The notes beneath the pieces were generated by a model. That model worked only from the letters and a program-made list of their open reading frames with translations. It was not told where the DNA came from and searched no databases. The translations under genes were made by a program, and so were the position numbers. From Hahellaceae bacterium (GTDB lineage Bacteria > Pseudomonadota > Gammaproteobacteria > Pseudomonadales > Oleiphilaceae), in the NCBI GenBank assembly GCA_024234575.1, contig JACKOB010000004.1, positions 558,001 through 622,000 of the forward strand: DNA of 64,000 nt. The letters run 5' to 3'. Below, one piece after another: positions 39,606-48,448 of this stretch (positions within the stretch are counted from its first letter, which is position 1; each line of letters begins with the position of its first letter).

Positions 39606-40457
39606 TCAGGCTTCCGCAATAGCGCCTTTACCAACACCTTCAAAGGCCTTTACAGTTACTTGTTTGTCTGGATAATCCAGTTTAACCTGGTCGGCGATAT
39701 GATGGGCGATTAGTTCAACGGTTGTGTCGGTGTTCATGATGTACACTTGCCTTGCTGGTAGTGTCAGCTTGAAACTACCTTGTTGAGATTGGTATGCAAA
39801 GCTATATGCATTGCTGACATTAGGGCTGGCAAGGTTGACAATGTCTTCTTTGGTGCCGATGTAAATGTCTTTAAATCTGTCTGCCCATTCTTTTTCAAGT
39901 TGCGGATCGCGTATATCGTTTAGGTAGATTTCGATCTTAGATCTGTGTCCGTGAGCAATCCGCTGGCAATTGCCCTGGTGCTTCTTTAGACCATGGCTGT
40001 AATGATAAAAAGCGCCATCAATGACCTCTGCGCGAATAGTCAGGCCCACGCCATCGACATTAGGGGGAAGTGCCTGGGTGAGCATGTCGGCGATATATTC
40101 AGATAACGCTTCGGGTGTGACGTCTGCGCATGCCAGCAATAAAACACTGTCTGCGGGCGAGCGGTGTATCCAGCGCTCGTTGTTAGCTCCGTGAAAGCCT
40201 ATATCCAGCTGCTTCGCGTCTTTTTTAATCAGTAATCCTGGTAGTTGTGATGGAACAACCAGCTTGTGATCCACGTCTGTATCAATTAATGCTTTTAACT
40301 GTTTTTTAACGTGACCAAAATCGAAGACCATACCTTGTTCGTCCAATTCGCCAGATAGCTCGACATCTACGATCCAGCTTTCACCCACGATACCGCGAAC
40401 GGGGTGAAAGTAAGAGAAGTCGATTACTGTCAGGTTATCTACGAATAGTCTGTTCAT
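39606..40457 (-). CDS. Two-domain 6-pyruvoyl-tetrahydropterin synthase / QueD-like protein
   Basis: 283 residues with two PTPS-type halves. The first (about 1-110) has FDFGHVKKQLKALIDTDVDHK but not the full zinc-histidine set. The second (about 140-283) has YSHGLKKHQGNCQRIAHGHRSKIEIY, with the cysteine and HGH zinc ligands of QueD. QueD forms 6-carboxytetrahydropterin for queuosine synthesis. A complete set of ligands in one half suggests a fused pseudo-dimer. ATG at 40457 has GGA upstream; TTG at 40469 is an alternative. No other que genes are here. Confidence 0.8.
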   Translation of the reverse strand: MNRLFVDNLTVIDFSYFHPVRGIVGESWIVDVELSGELDEQGMVFDFGHVKKQLKALIDTDVDHKLVVPSQLPGLLIKKDAKQLDIGFHGANNERWIHRSPADSVLLLACADVTPEALSEYIADMLTQALPPNVDGVGLTIRAEVIDGAFYHYSHGLKKHQGNCQRIAHGHRSKIEIYLNDIRDPQLEKEWADRFKDIYIGTKEDIVNLASPNVSNAYSFAYQSQQGSFKLTLPARQVYIMNTDTTVELIAHHIADQVKLDYPDKQVTVKAFEGVGKGAIAEA

Positions 40458-40590
40458 GATATGGTCCAATATGTTTACGGCTGTTTAGATCGGCGCATAT
40501 TGTACCAGATGCTTGGCGAAAACATGCTTTTCGATGAAAGATGTTTCTCTGGGTTATTTGCGTCTACTGAGAACATTTTTAAAAATTGCC

Positions 40591-40596
40591 TATAAT
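40591..40596 (+). promoter_or_regulatory. Possible -10 element upstream of the GGDEF-EAL gene
   Basis: A perfect TATAAT in an AT-rich stretch about 120 bases before the gene. No good -35 hexamer accompanies it. Confidence 0.25.
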
Positions 40597-40716
40597 TAAA
40601 TTCTGGCAAGCTAGAAACAGCTTAAACAGAAGGGTTGGCGGTAGTGATGGTGATAAAGTGACCACAATCTGCCAGACCCTTGAATATTAACCTGTTCCAT
40701 TTTAATTTGTGAATTT

Positions 40717-43581
40717 ATGCTAAATGGTCAAGTAGTTGCTGCCAATCTGCCAATGATTTTCTGGGGTGCCGTGTTTTGCTCTGCAGTGGCATTTGGCATG
40801 CTGGGGTGGGGCAAGAGCAAGGTTGTCGCAGTATTTTACTGGACGTTGATGCTGTCATCCGTCACGATTCTGTTTGCCCACTTCGTATTTCCGTTCTCTG
40901 ACAGCTTTTTCGTGATCAGTGCGAGTTCAGCAACCGCCGTGCTTTTGATATTGCTGTCTCCACCATCGTTAAAGCAATTTAAACGCTTTCTCGAACTTGA
41001 GGGAGTGATCTCGGAACAAAACTCACAATTCTCCAAATTAACCTGGAACGCCTACGAAGGTATTTACTTCGTCGACCCGGAAAATTTTACATATGTCGAT
41101 GCTAACCCATCAGGTTTGAAGGCGATTGGCTACACGCTGCGAGAAATAAAAGAGTTATCTGTTGATGCGGTACACCCAGATTCACATTTGATGCTTAAGC
41201 GAAAAATAGAAGATGCATTAGCAACGAACTCTCCTGTAAGTCTGCAAATCTGGGCGACGAAAAAGCAGGGAGAAAAGCTTTTTGTCGAATTGTTGCTCAC
41301 CCCATTCGTTAAAGATAAAAAGACACTGATTTTGGCGACCGGCAGAGATCTTACGCGTTGGATGCTGAAAAATGAGCAGTTAAGCCAGCTTAATCGGTTG
41401 TATGGTGTGCTTACCCAGTGCAACAGAGCTATCAATCTATTTAAGGATAAATCTACACTTTTCGAAAACATTGCCCGCATAGTGACAGATGAGGGAGGTT
41501 TTAGAATTGCCTGGTTTGGCGCTGTCGGTAAAGAAAAAGTTGAGCCAATTTGCATCTCAGGTCATGATCGTGGCTATGTCGAGTCATTAGATTTACGGTT
41601 CGATAATCAATTGGCGGCGAAAGGCCCGGTGATTACATCTATTAGAGAGCGGAAAGCCGTTTGCATTAACAATATTATCGATTCGCCTGATTTTCGCCTT
41701 TGGCGGGACCGCGCACACGAAAATGGTTTGGCATCCATCGCGTCCTTACCCATTGTTGTCAACAATGCAGTCGAAAACGTGTTGGTGTTGTATTCCGATC
41801 GTAAAGAGGTTTTTGATGAACGCCTGATTAACTTGCTGCAGAACCTTGCGGAGGATATCACCAACGCGCAAGCAAACATCTTGTCCGAGGCCAAACGCAA
41901 AGAGGTTGAGCAGCAGTTTCGCCGGTTATCCAGTGCGGTTGATCAGAGTGCGGATGCAATCTTGATCATGTCGCCGCGTGGTGAAATTGAATACATCAAT
42001 CCAAAGTTTGAAAAGCTTACAGGCTATGGCTCTGAAGATGTGCTGAATAAGTCGCCAAAGTTTCTTTGCTTTAATAGTGATGAGGCGGATAGATATCAAC
42101 AAATATTAAGAGACTTGCCAAATAAAGGTCAGTGGCGCGGTGAGTTCCACTATCGTAAAAAGGATGGACGGGATTACTGGTCCAAAGACGTTATAACACC
42201 AATTCGGGATGATGCCGGTAATATCGTTCATTATGTATCAACCTCTGAAGATTTTACCGCTCTGCGTGAAGCACAGAACAAAATTAACCAGTTGGCGTTC
42301 TACGACACGCTGACAGGGCTGGCAAATAAGCGCCTCGTTCTGGACCGTATCAGGCAGTCGGTAGGGGCCGCACTAGATGGCGTTTCTCATGTGGCAGTAA
42401 TGTTTGTTGACCTTGATAAGTTTAAGTCGATTAACGACACCATGGGGCATGATATCGGTGACACCATTCTAAAGACGACCGCGCAAAGACTGGTTGCGAA
42501 TGTAAAAGCGCTGGACACCGTTGCAAGAATGGGCGCAGATGAGTTTGTTATTGTCATTAGTCGCATCAATAATCTTTGGGATGCAGCCCATATTGCGCAG
42601 CGCATGCTTGATTCTATCCAGAAAAATATTGATATAGGCGGTATGCCATACTCAGTCTCCGCTAGCATAGGCATTGCTATTTCACCTGACGATGGGCGCG
42701 ATGAGGCAGACCTAATACGCAAGGCTGATATGGCGATGTATCACGCCAAGTCTGAGGGGCGCAATAACTTTCAATATTATAAAGAGGAAATGAACAAAAA
42801 GGCGGTTGGTCAGTTGGATTTGGAGCGGAAATTAAAGCTTGCTACCAAAAATGGCGATTTTGAACTTTTTTACCAACCCCAGGTATCCATATTTGATGGT
42901 TCAATTATTGGTGTCGAGGCACTGTTGCGTTGGCCGACGAAAGATGGCGGTATGATTCCTCCACTAGACTTTATTCCATTAGCAGAAGAGAGTGGCTTAA
43001 TGCCAGAAATTGGCGTCTGGGTGTTAAAACAGGCTTGTCGAGATGCTTTAATGCTCACACAAGAGTTTGGTGAAATAAAAATGGCAGTTAATTTGTCGGT
43101 GGGGCAGTTTAATGAGTCAGAGCAGTTGCTGAATGAGTTAAAAATGGTGCTGCAAGAAACAAAACTCAATCCAAATCAGCTGCAAATGGAAATTACAGAG
43201 AGCATGCTTATCGAAGATGTGGATATGGCAATTGCCACGATGAACAGCTTTCGCGAACTTGGTGTTTCATTAGCGATTGATGATTTTGGTACTGGTTATT
43301 CATCATTAAGTTATCTGACTCTTTTTCCGGTGGACTGTTTGAAGATAGATAAGTCATTTGTCAGCAATATGATGAACAACCGAAATGATTCGACGCTGAC
43401 CTCAGCCATTATTTCGTTAGGCCATAATTTGGGCATGAATGTTTTAGCCGAAGGCGTTGAAACAGAAAGCCAGCTAGAAAAGCTGAAAGTTTTAGGTTGT
43501 GATAACTATCAGGGATACCACTTTGCGCGCCCGATGCCGTTAAATGACGTTAAGGCTTTGCTGGCCGCAGCAAAAAAATAA
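40717..43581 (+). CDS. Membrane PAS-GAF-PAS-GGDEF-EAL protein with degenerate GGDEF site
   Basis: 954 residues. Two or three N-terminal membrane helices (to about 85) are followed by a PAS domain (about 105-210), a GAF domain (about 235-395), a second PAS domain with PAC (about 405-520), GGDEF (about 525-685) and EAL (about 700-950). The GGDEF signature reads GADEF (606-610), and the allosteric RxxD site is KALD, so cyclase activity is doubtful. The EAL side keeps E734-A-L, NLS, TES, DDFGTG, KIDKSF, AEGVET and the final Q (YQGYHF), so it is probably a phosphodiesterase regulated by the GGDEF domain. No Shine-Dalgarno sequence is obvious before ATG 40717. Confidence 0.9.
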   Translation: MLNGQVVAANLPMIFWGAVFCSAVAFGMLGWGKSKVVAVFYWTLMLSSVTILFAHFVFPFSDSFFVISASSATAVLLILLSPPSLKQFKRFLELEGVISEQNSQFSKLTWNAYEGIYFVDPENFTYVDANPSGLKAIGYTLREIKELSVDAVHPDSHLMLKRKIEDALATNSPVSLQIWATKKQGEKLFVELLLTPFVKDKKTLILATGRDLTRWMLKNEQLSQLNRLYGVLTQCNRAINLFKDKSTLFENIARIVTDEGGFRIAWFGAVGKEKVEPICISGHDRGYVESLDLRFDNQLAAKGPVITSIRERKAVCINNIIDSPDFRLWRDRAHENGLASIASLPIVVNNAVENVLVLYSDRKEVFDERLINLLQNLAEDITNAQANILSEAKRKEVEQQFRRLSSAVDQSADAILIMSPRGEIEYINPKFEKLTGYGSEDVLNKSPKFLCFNSDEADRYQQILRDLPNKGQWRGEFHYRKKDGRDYWSKDVITPIRDDAGNIVHYVSTSEDFTALREAQNKINQLAFYDTLTGLANKRLVLDRIRQSVGAALDGVSHVAVMFVDLDKFKSINDTMGHDIGDTILKTTAQRLVANVKALDTVARMGADEFVIVISRINNLWDAAHIAQRMLDSIQKNIDIGGMPYSVSASIGIAISPDDGRDEADLIRKADMAMYHAKSEGRNNFQYYKEEMNKKAVGQLDLERKLKLATKNGDFELFYQPQVSIFDGSIIGVEALLRWPTKDGGMIPPLDFIPLAEESGLMPEIGVWVLKQACRDALMLTQEFGEIKMAVNLSVGQFNESEQLLNELKMVLQETKLNPNQLQMEITESMLIEDVDMAIATMNSFRELGVSLAIDDFGTGYSSLSYLTLFPVDCLKIDKSFVSNMMNNRNDSTLTSAIISLGHNLGMNVLAEGVETESQLEKLKVLGCDNYQGYHFARPMPLNDVKALLAAAKK

Positions 43582-43600
43582 TGTTCGTGTTTGCGATTAT

Positions 43601-44206
43601 TTATTTTTTCGGGTCTGCAAAATATTTATCGAAGAGTTCTTTATTTTTAATCATTCCGTGAATGATAGACAGTGTAATTCCCCAAATTCGATGTTCATCT
43701 ACTTCCAGAGTTGGCATCGTAAAAGTACCTAATCTTGTTTTCCATTTTAACGTTGATTGTGCGTCTTCTCTTAAGAATTCTGCGAGTGGCAGCCAAAGAA
43801 AATCAGTTGATTCATGATTGAGTTTAGCGGTCTGCGGAGAGTCTGTTTCAAATATCCAGGGTGAGATCGTCATTGGCAGCGGAGCGTGATGTAATCGAGT
43901 TAGTTTGTCAGGCAGACGATACGTCGGGGTTGTATTGGTCGGGGTGATACCTGTTTCTTCAAAAAGCTCTCTTAGGGCTGTTTGGCAGGTGTTTCGATCT
44001 TCGGTTTGTTGTTTACCGCCCGGAAACGCAATATCACCACTCCAGGGGTCCCCATCTCGGATTGCTCGTTTGATAAGCAAAACCTCAGGCTTTTCAGTTT
44101 TTGTTGTGATAACGATGGCTACGGCTGCACGCGTTGAAAGCTTTCGAACCAGCTTTGAGAACTTACTGGTTCCTAATGGGTTGCTTTGCTTTGTTGGCTT
44201 CCTCAT
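43601..44206 (-). CDS. Nudix hydrolase, CoA pyrophosphatase (NudL)-like
   Basis: 201 residues. The Nudix region reads IAFPGGKQQTEDRNTCQTALRELFEETGI in the protein, with the REL.EE.G core intact and the spacing before it like NudL rather than the classical G-x5-E-x7 pattern. This and the preceding LLIKRA segment point to a CoA or nucleotide-diphosphate hydrolase. Substrate is an inference. It is the last gene of a minus-strand group and nearly touches the convergent GGDEF-EAL gene. Confidence 0.82.
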   Translation of the reverse strand: MRKPTKQSNPLGTSKFSKLVRKLSTRAAVAIVITTKTEKPEVLLIKRAIRDGDPWSGDIAFPGGKQQTEDRNTCQTALRELFEETGITPTNTTPTYRLPDKLTRLHHAPLPMTISPWIFETDSPQTAKLNHESTDFLWLPLAEFLREDAQSTLKWKTRLGTFTMPTLEVDEHRIWGITLSIIHGMIKNKELFDKYFADPKK

Positions 44207-44353
44207 AACACCTCATTTTTGATGGCTTTTTCAGCGGTAAGCGTGAATGTGTCTGTGAGTTGTAAGGTGATCTGAGGCTGTAAGAGTTTTTATCATGAGA
44301 AGGGGGCTTAGGCAAAAGCTTGTGCAACTTCTACCTAAGTAATGCTAATAATC

Positions 44354-45421
44354 TTATCCAAGCATACCTGAAAGAAATGCTATGCCTGCAGCGAAAACAC
44401 CGATACTGGTAGCCAGTGCGACCATATATGCTTTGTTGGATGAGGCACCTTGTTTTTGCGCGTAAAGATCGATTGTACGCTGCGCGATATCTTCTGCTGT
44501 TTCGCGAGAGATATCGTGCGCCTGTTGTATGGCTTCAGTTTGTAATGTTTGCCAGAACTCTGTGTCAATGGATTGTACTGAAGTCATGTGATCCTTTAGC
44601 TCTTCCATTTGCTCGGCAGAAATTCCGCCGCTAGAACCGCCAGTTTCAAGCTCCTTGCGGAACTCATTCAACTGATTACTTAAAAACAGACTGACTTCGG
44701 CGGCGACCTCATCTTTAAGCTGGTTCGTGCGTTCGTTAAGTTCGTTACGGAAGTTATCAATTGCCTCATTAAACTGGTTTACCTGATCGTGCCTTGCATC
44801 TTCACCCAGTCGTTTCAAATGATCATACTGCTCGTCAAAGAGGCTACTAAGAAGCTCGTGCAATCTGGTGTTGATGTGCGTTCTTACTGCAGAGTGGGCT
44901 ACCTGCTCAATAATATCGCTTGGCAAAGGAATACTGCTTTCACCCGCAGAGCCTGCGACCCCTTGCGCCCTTTCAATAGTGCTGACCGTATCTGTTGCGG
45001 GCTCAGCATTAAGATCGAGAGTTGGGATAGGCAAGTTACCTGTTTGCACATCGCTGCTTAGGCTTTCAAGAATCTCAGATAACCCTTGCGGCTGTGGCGG
45101 CTTGGTTAATATGCTATAAATCCCGTATTCTTTGGCTTCTTCCGCAAATTCTTCAGTTTTCTTGGAAGTACACATGATGATGGGTATTTGCGCTGTACTG
45201 GGGTTGCTTTTGATGGCTCTTGTTGCCTCGACACCATTCATGCCTGGCATTAAGTGATCCATAAATATCACATCTGGCTTGTCATGGGTGCTAAGGAAAT
45301 CAAGTGCTTCCTCGGCAGACCCTGCCATGCTGACATCAAGGTTGATTTTCTCAAGCAGCTTGCTTAAAGCAAAACGTGCCACTTTTGAATCATCTACTAG
45401 GAGTGCGTTTTTAATCACCAT
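44354..45421 (-). CDS. Response regulator with coiled coil and C-terminal membrane anchor
   Basis: 355 residues. An N-terminal receiver domain (1-120) has acidic residues 10-11, acceptor Asp55 (FMDHLMPG) and the conserved lysine in TKPPQ. Next comes a linker rich in Ser/Pro/Glu (120-165), then about 150 residues of charged helix likely to be coiled coil ([32 protein letters not shown]). The last 25 residues form a hydrophobic helix ([22 protein letters not shown]). No DNA-binding or enzymatic output is visible. A receiver tethered to the membrane by its C-terminus is unusual. It lies 70 bases downstream of the PEGA-MORN gene. Confidence 0.85.
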   Translation of the reverse strand: MVIKNALLVDDSKVARFALSKLLEKINLDVSMAGSAEEALDFLSTHDKPDVIFMDHLMPGMNGVEATRAIKSNPSTAQIPIIMCTSKKTEEFAEEAKEYGIYSILTKPPQPQGLSEILESLSSDVQTGNLPIPTLDLNAEPATDTVSTIERAQGVAGSAGESSIPLPSDIIEQVAHSAVRTHINTRLHELLSSLFDEQYDHLKRLGEDARHDQVNQFNEAIDNFRNELNERTNQLKDEVAAEVSLFLSNQLNEFRKELETGGSSGGISAEQMEELKDHMTSVQSIDTEFWQTLQTEAIQQAHDISRETAEDIAQRTIDLYAQKQGASSNKAYMVALATSIGVFAAGIAFLSGMLG

Positions 45422-45491
45422 TCTTTACCTCAAGATCCTTTCTAATCAACCTTTGTTCTGTTTAGCCGGATAAATACACGGAATTCTTAAT

Positions 45492-46925
45492 CTACCAGCC
45501 TTCCATGGGAGGGCATTGCGTGGCCCTGTAGCTCTTATCACGATAGCACACACCGGGCTCCGTTGTGCGTGCAGTAAATATTTCACCTTCTGGCGTGGTC
45601 AGGATTGCTTTGCCAAAAGGCTTTCCAAATTTAAACGTACCGGATATTTTACTGCCATTCGGGTTAAATATTTCGCCCTGGCCATGGTACTGACCGTCCA
45701 TAAACTGGCCTTCATACTTTTTGCCCGTGGCAAATATTTCAATTCCTTTGCCATGGTATTTGCCATTCGAGAAAGAGCCTTCGTAATGTGTGCCGTCGGG
45801 GAATGTCAGCGACCCGGATCCATGGAACAGGTTTTCGGAGAAACCACCGACATATAATAGTCCGTCTTTAGTGGTGAGGGTGCCTTCTCCGGTCAACTGG
45901 CCATTAACCCAAAAGCCTGAATAGGTATCGCCGTTTGCCTTTGTCAGCGTGCCATCACCATTAAATTGATTCTCTCTGAACTTGCCGACATAAGAGTCGC
46001 CGTTGCCCATGCTTAATGAGCCTTCACCATGCATATTCCCTTCAAACCAGTCGCCACTATACTTTGTGCCGTCCGGATATTTGATTGCACCAACGCCATG
46101 AAACAGTTTGTTTACAAACGAACCGACGTATTCAGTACCATCAGCCTCTTTATAGCTTCCTTCGCCGGTTACGACGTTACCTTTCCATTTACCTTTTACG
46201 TATTCAACAGAGGTATATTCTTCGAGCCTGGCAATAAGCGTCTCAGCTGACCCCTGGAGCACGCTGGCGTTTCCTTTCCAGCTAACAAATCCAGCTTTAG
46301 CCACTTCAATTTCGTAGCGACCTGGTTTTAACTCAACATCAAGTTTCGTTGAACCATAGGGCTTCCCGTTTATTAGGACGGTGTCACCATTAACATTAGA
46401 CCGAATTGTTAACTTGCCCAAGTTTGATTTTGGCGATACCGGCTCTTTAGCATACACCGCTACAGCGGCGCCAACACTTGCTTTCTCCGCAATTGGCTTG
46501 CTGGGTTCGATGGTGTCTGCCACTGGTCGTTCTGGTATTTCTACTTCATTGAAAACTGGCGCGGTCACAATCTCTGGGGGTTGCGGTTCAGCTTGCGTAT
46601 CGACTGGCTGTTGAATATTGCCGGTATCGTTAGTTTCAATAGTAGATGAATCAGTAATATTGTCACTTGGCTCGGTTTGCACAGGAGAAATATCAGCAAA
46701 GATTTTATCATCACTGATATTTTCAACGGCTGCGGGTGCTGTAATCTTCGCCGCTAGGCTATCCTGCTTGGCAGAAGGGGGCGGTGTTGTTTCTGCAGGC
46801 GTATAAACGGGTGGAACAGCACTGCCCGAAGTGTGTTTGTCTGTCGTAACGCGCGCAAAGCCAGCAGTAAGTAGCAGCATGAAACAAAGCGCGTTTATAA
46901 ATAGCAAGGGCCTGACATCGACCAT
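45492..46925 (-). CDS. PEGA domain and MORN repeat protein
   Basis: 477 residues. An N-terminal hydrophobic helix (about 7-23; signal or anchor) precedes a disordered Pro/Thr/Glu/Asp-rich stretch (25-165), a PEGA domain (171-235; LTIRSNVNGDTVLINGKPYG, LKPGRYEIEVAKAGF) and about nine MORN repeats of 23 residues (about 240-460; e.g. YVGSF...HGVGAIKYPDG). The last two repeats are degenerate. The C-terminus has two cysteines (GVCYRDKS, TQCPPM). MORN repeats often bind lipids or proteins; PEGA domains are found in surface and envelope proteins. Location is therefore probably periplasmic, anchored in the inner membrane. Confidence 0.88.
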   Translation of the reverse strand: MVDVRPLLFINALCFMLLLTAGFARVTTDKHTSGSAVPPVYTPAETTPPPSAKQDSLAAKITAPAAVENISDDKIFADISPVQTEPSDNITDSSTIETNDTGNIQQPVDTQAEPQPPEIVTAPVFNEVEIPERPVADTIEPSKPIAEKASVGAAVAVYAKEPVSPKSNLGKLTIRSNVNGDTVLINGKPYGSTKLDVELKPGRYEIEVAKAGFVSWKGNASVLQGSAETLIARLEEYTSVEYVKGKWKGNVVTGEGSYKEADGTEYVGSFVNKLFHGVGAIKYPDGTKYSGDWFEGNMHGEGSLSMGNGDSYVGKFRENQFNGDGTLTKANGDTYSGFWVNGQLTGEGTLTTKDGLLYVGGFSENLFHGSGSLTFPDGTHYEGSFSNGKYHGKGIEIFATGKKYEGQFMDGQYHGQGEIFNPNGSKISGTFKFGKPFGKAILTTPEGEIFTARTTEPGVCYRDKSYRATQCPPMEGW

Positions 46926-47064
46926 GCAAGTAGTACCTCTTAATTTACAACCATATCGAATAATACTAGCTGCAAAGTTTAATTAATGTAACTGATTTAC
47001 AAGGATTTTCCTTTAATTGTAAAAAAGGTCACACTTTGTATGTTAAAGAGTAGAGTTCTGTGGT

Positions 47065-47658
47065 CTAGTGTTGGGACTCGTTTCTGTTTTGAAGCTCTTC
47101 CCAGGCACGCATATGTACATCTGCCTCATACTCGTAGGGCGACTTAAAAGGTGTTAGTACAAAGTCGAATACTGCAAATATGAAGCCTATCGAAAACCAG
47201 GCAATAAAAATGGTCTCTATTGTCGATGCTTGCACCTCCGGGTTGGAGTTTACAAAACGTTCAAGCGCGGGAAGCATATCTGCCACCATCGCAACCGGGT
47301 TGAATCTGGCAAGCACCAATGGCACCCAGAAAGATAGAAATACCGGGAAAAATCCAAAAGACCACAGAAATCGCCTTAACATGTAAATAGAAATTGCTTT
47401 TAAGTACTTTCCTCTTAGTTCTGGGATTCGCTTCATTTTTTCGAGGTAGCGCTTGCGTTCCACCCAATAGGCTTCAATTTGCTCACTTGATGGTAATCGC
47501 CTTTTCTTTAATAACCGCTCTTTTGATTTGGGTTTGGTTGCTTTTTTAGTTTTGTTGCTTACATCGCCACTTTCTGCCTCAGCCTGCCTGGTGTATTGCT
47601 CATTAAGCGATACATTTTCGGGTTGCATGGCACTAATAGGCGCATCCTGTTGATTCAC
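47065..47658 (-). CDS. Two-helix membrane protein of unknown function
   Basis: 197 residues. A hydrophilic N-terminus with a very basic stretch (KTKKATKPKSKERLLKKRR, 37-55) precedes two membrane helices (about 95-120 and 145-170) separated by a short loop, and an acidic tail. Both tails are likely cytoplasmic. I do not recognise a family. It is the upstream gene of the minus-strand cluster with the PEGA-MORN and tail-anchored receiver genes, 139 bases before the former. Confidence 0.7.
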   Translation of the reverse strand: MNQQDAPISAMQPENVSLNEQYTRQAEAESGDVSNKTKKATKPKSKERLLKKRRLPSSEQIEAYWVERKRYLEKMKRIPELRGKYLKAISIYMLRRFLWSFGFFPVFLSFWVPLVLARFNPVAMVADMLPALERFVNSNPEVQASTIETIFIAWFSIGFIFAVFDFVLTPFKSPYEYEADVHMRAWEELQNRNESQH

Positions 47659-47860
47659 TGTTATTTCCTTTCAATAAGTGATGCATGCATTAACTGAAGA
47701 TCAAAAAATATTGCGTAATCTGTGCTTTCGAGTTGATACTGGCGACCTTCTAAGTTTAGCTATCTATTTCAACTCAATAAATAAACCAGTGCTATTAAAA
47801 GCGTAATTTCTTTTAAAATCGTGATTTTAAACCATTAATTGTGAATATTATGGAAGTGTT

Positions 47861-48352
47861 ATGTCATCGGTGACTGAACATACAAAAGTTAATACCCTCG
47901 CATTAGTTGCACATGATAACTGCAAGCTGAAAATGATTGATTGGGTGAGCAGGCATCGACTGCCCCTGCAAAACAAACGTTTAGTGACAACTGGCACAAC
48001 AGGACGCATGATTGAAGATCGCCTAGGTAAAGGGTTGGATATATTACGGGTCAAAAGTGGGCCGTTGGGAGGTGACCAGCAAATTGGCGCAAAAATCGCC
48101 GAAGGGTCGATAGATGCTCTTATTTTCTTTTGGGATCCTCTGGAGCCCATGTCTCATGACCCTGACATTAAGGCACTGCTCCGGGTGGCGACATTGTGGA
48201 ATATTCCTATCGCCTGCAACGAAAGCAGCGCCGACTTTCTTGTTTCGTCACCTTTATTTAAAGGTTACGAGCGGGTGGTGCCAGACTTTGATGCACACAA
48301 TGCCAGACAAATAAGTACTGGTATCCCCGTCGATGAAAAAAAATGTTCGTAA
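47861..48352 (+). CDS. mgsA: Methylglyoxal synthase
   Basis: Converts dihydroxyacetone phosphate to methylglyoxal and phosphate, a bypass that relieves sugar-phosphate stress. The 163 residues contain the phosphate-binding TTGTTGRMI, catalytic aspartates in SGPLGGDQQIG and FFWDPLEPMSHDPD, and the conserved histidine. It stands alone. The YcbL-like hydrolase at 31871 might act in methylglyoxal detoxification, but it is not linked. Confidence 0.95.
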   Translation: MSSVTEHTKVNTLALVAHDNCKLKMIDWVSRHRLPLQNKRLVTTGTTGRMIEDRLGKGLDILRVKSGPLGGDQQIGAKIAEGSIDALIFFWDPLEPMSHDPDIKALLRVATLWNIPIACNESSADFLVSSPLFKGYERVVPDFDAHNARQISTGIPVDEKKCS

Positions 48353-48448
48353 TACCTGAATTAGGCTGCCAGTGCATGGCAAGAAGACTGTAACCTAAGT
48401 AAACTAAATCGCATTAATAAATTTTTTAACGAGAGACTGCCAACGGAT

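Noticed and set aside
44310-44340. CTTAGG/CCTAAG repeat after the tail-anchored receiver gene as terminator
   Set aside because: Only six-base arms with a 21-base loop and no T run.
46996-47023. Inverted repeat TTTACAA/TTGTAAA upstream of the PEGA-MORN gene
   Set aside because: Seven-base arms in very AT-rich sequence with no promoter relation that I could define; too weak to list.
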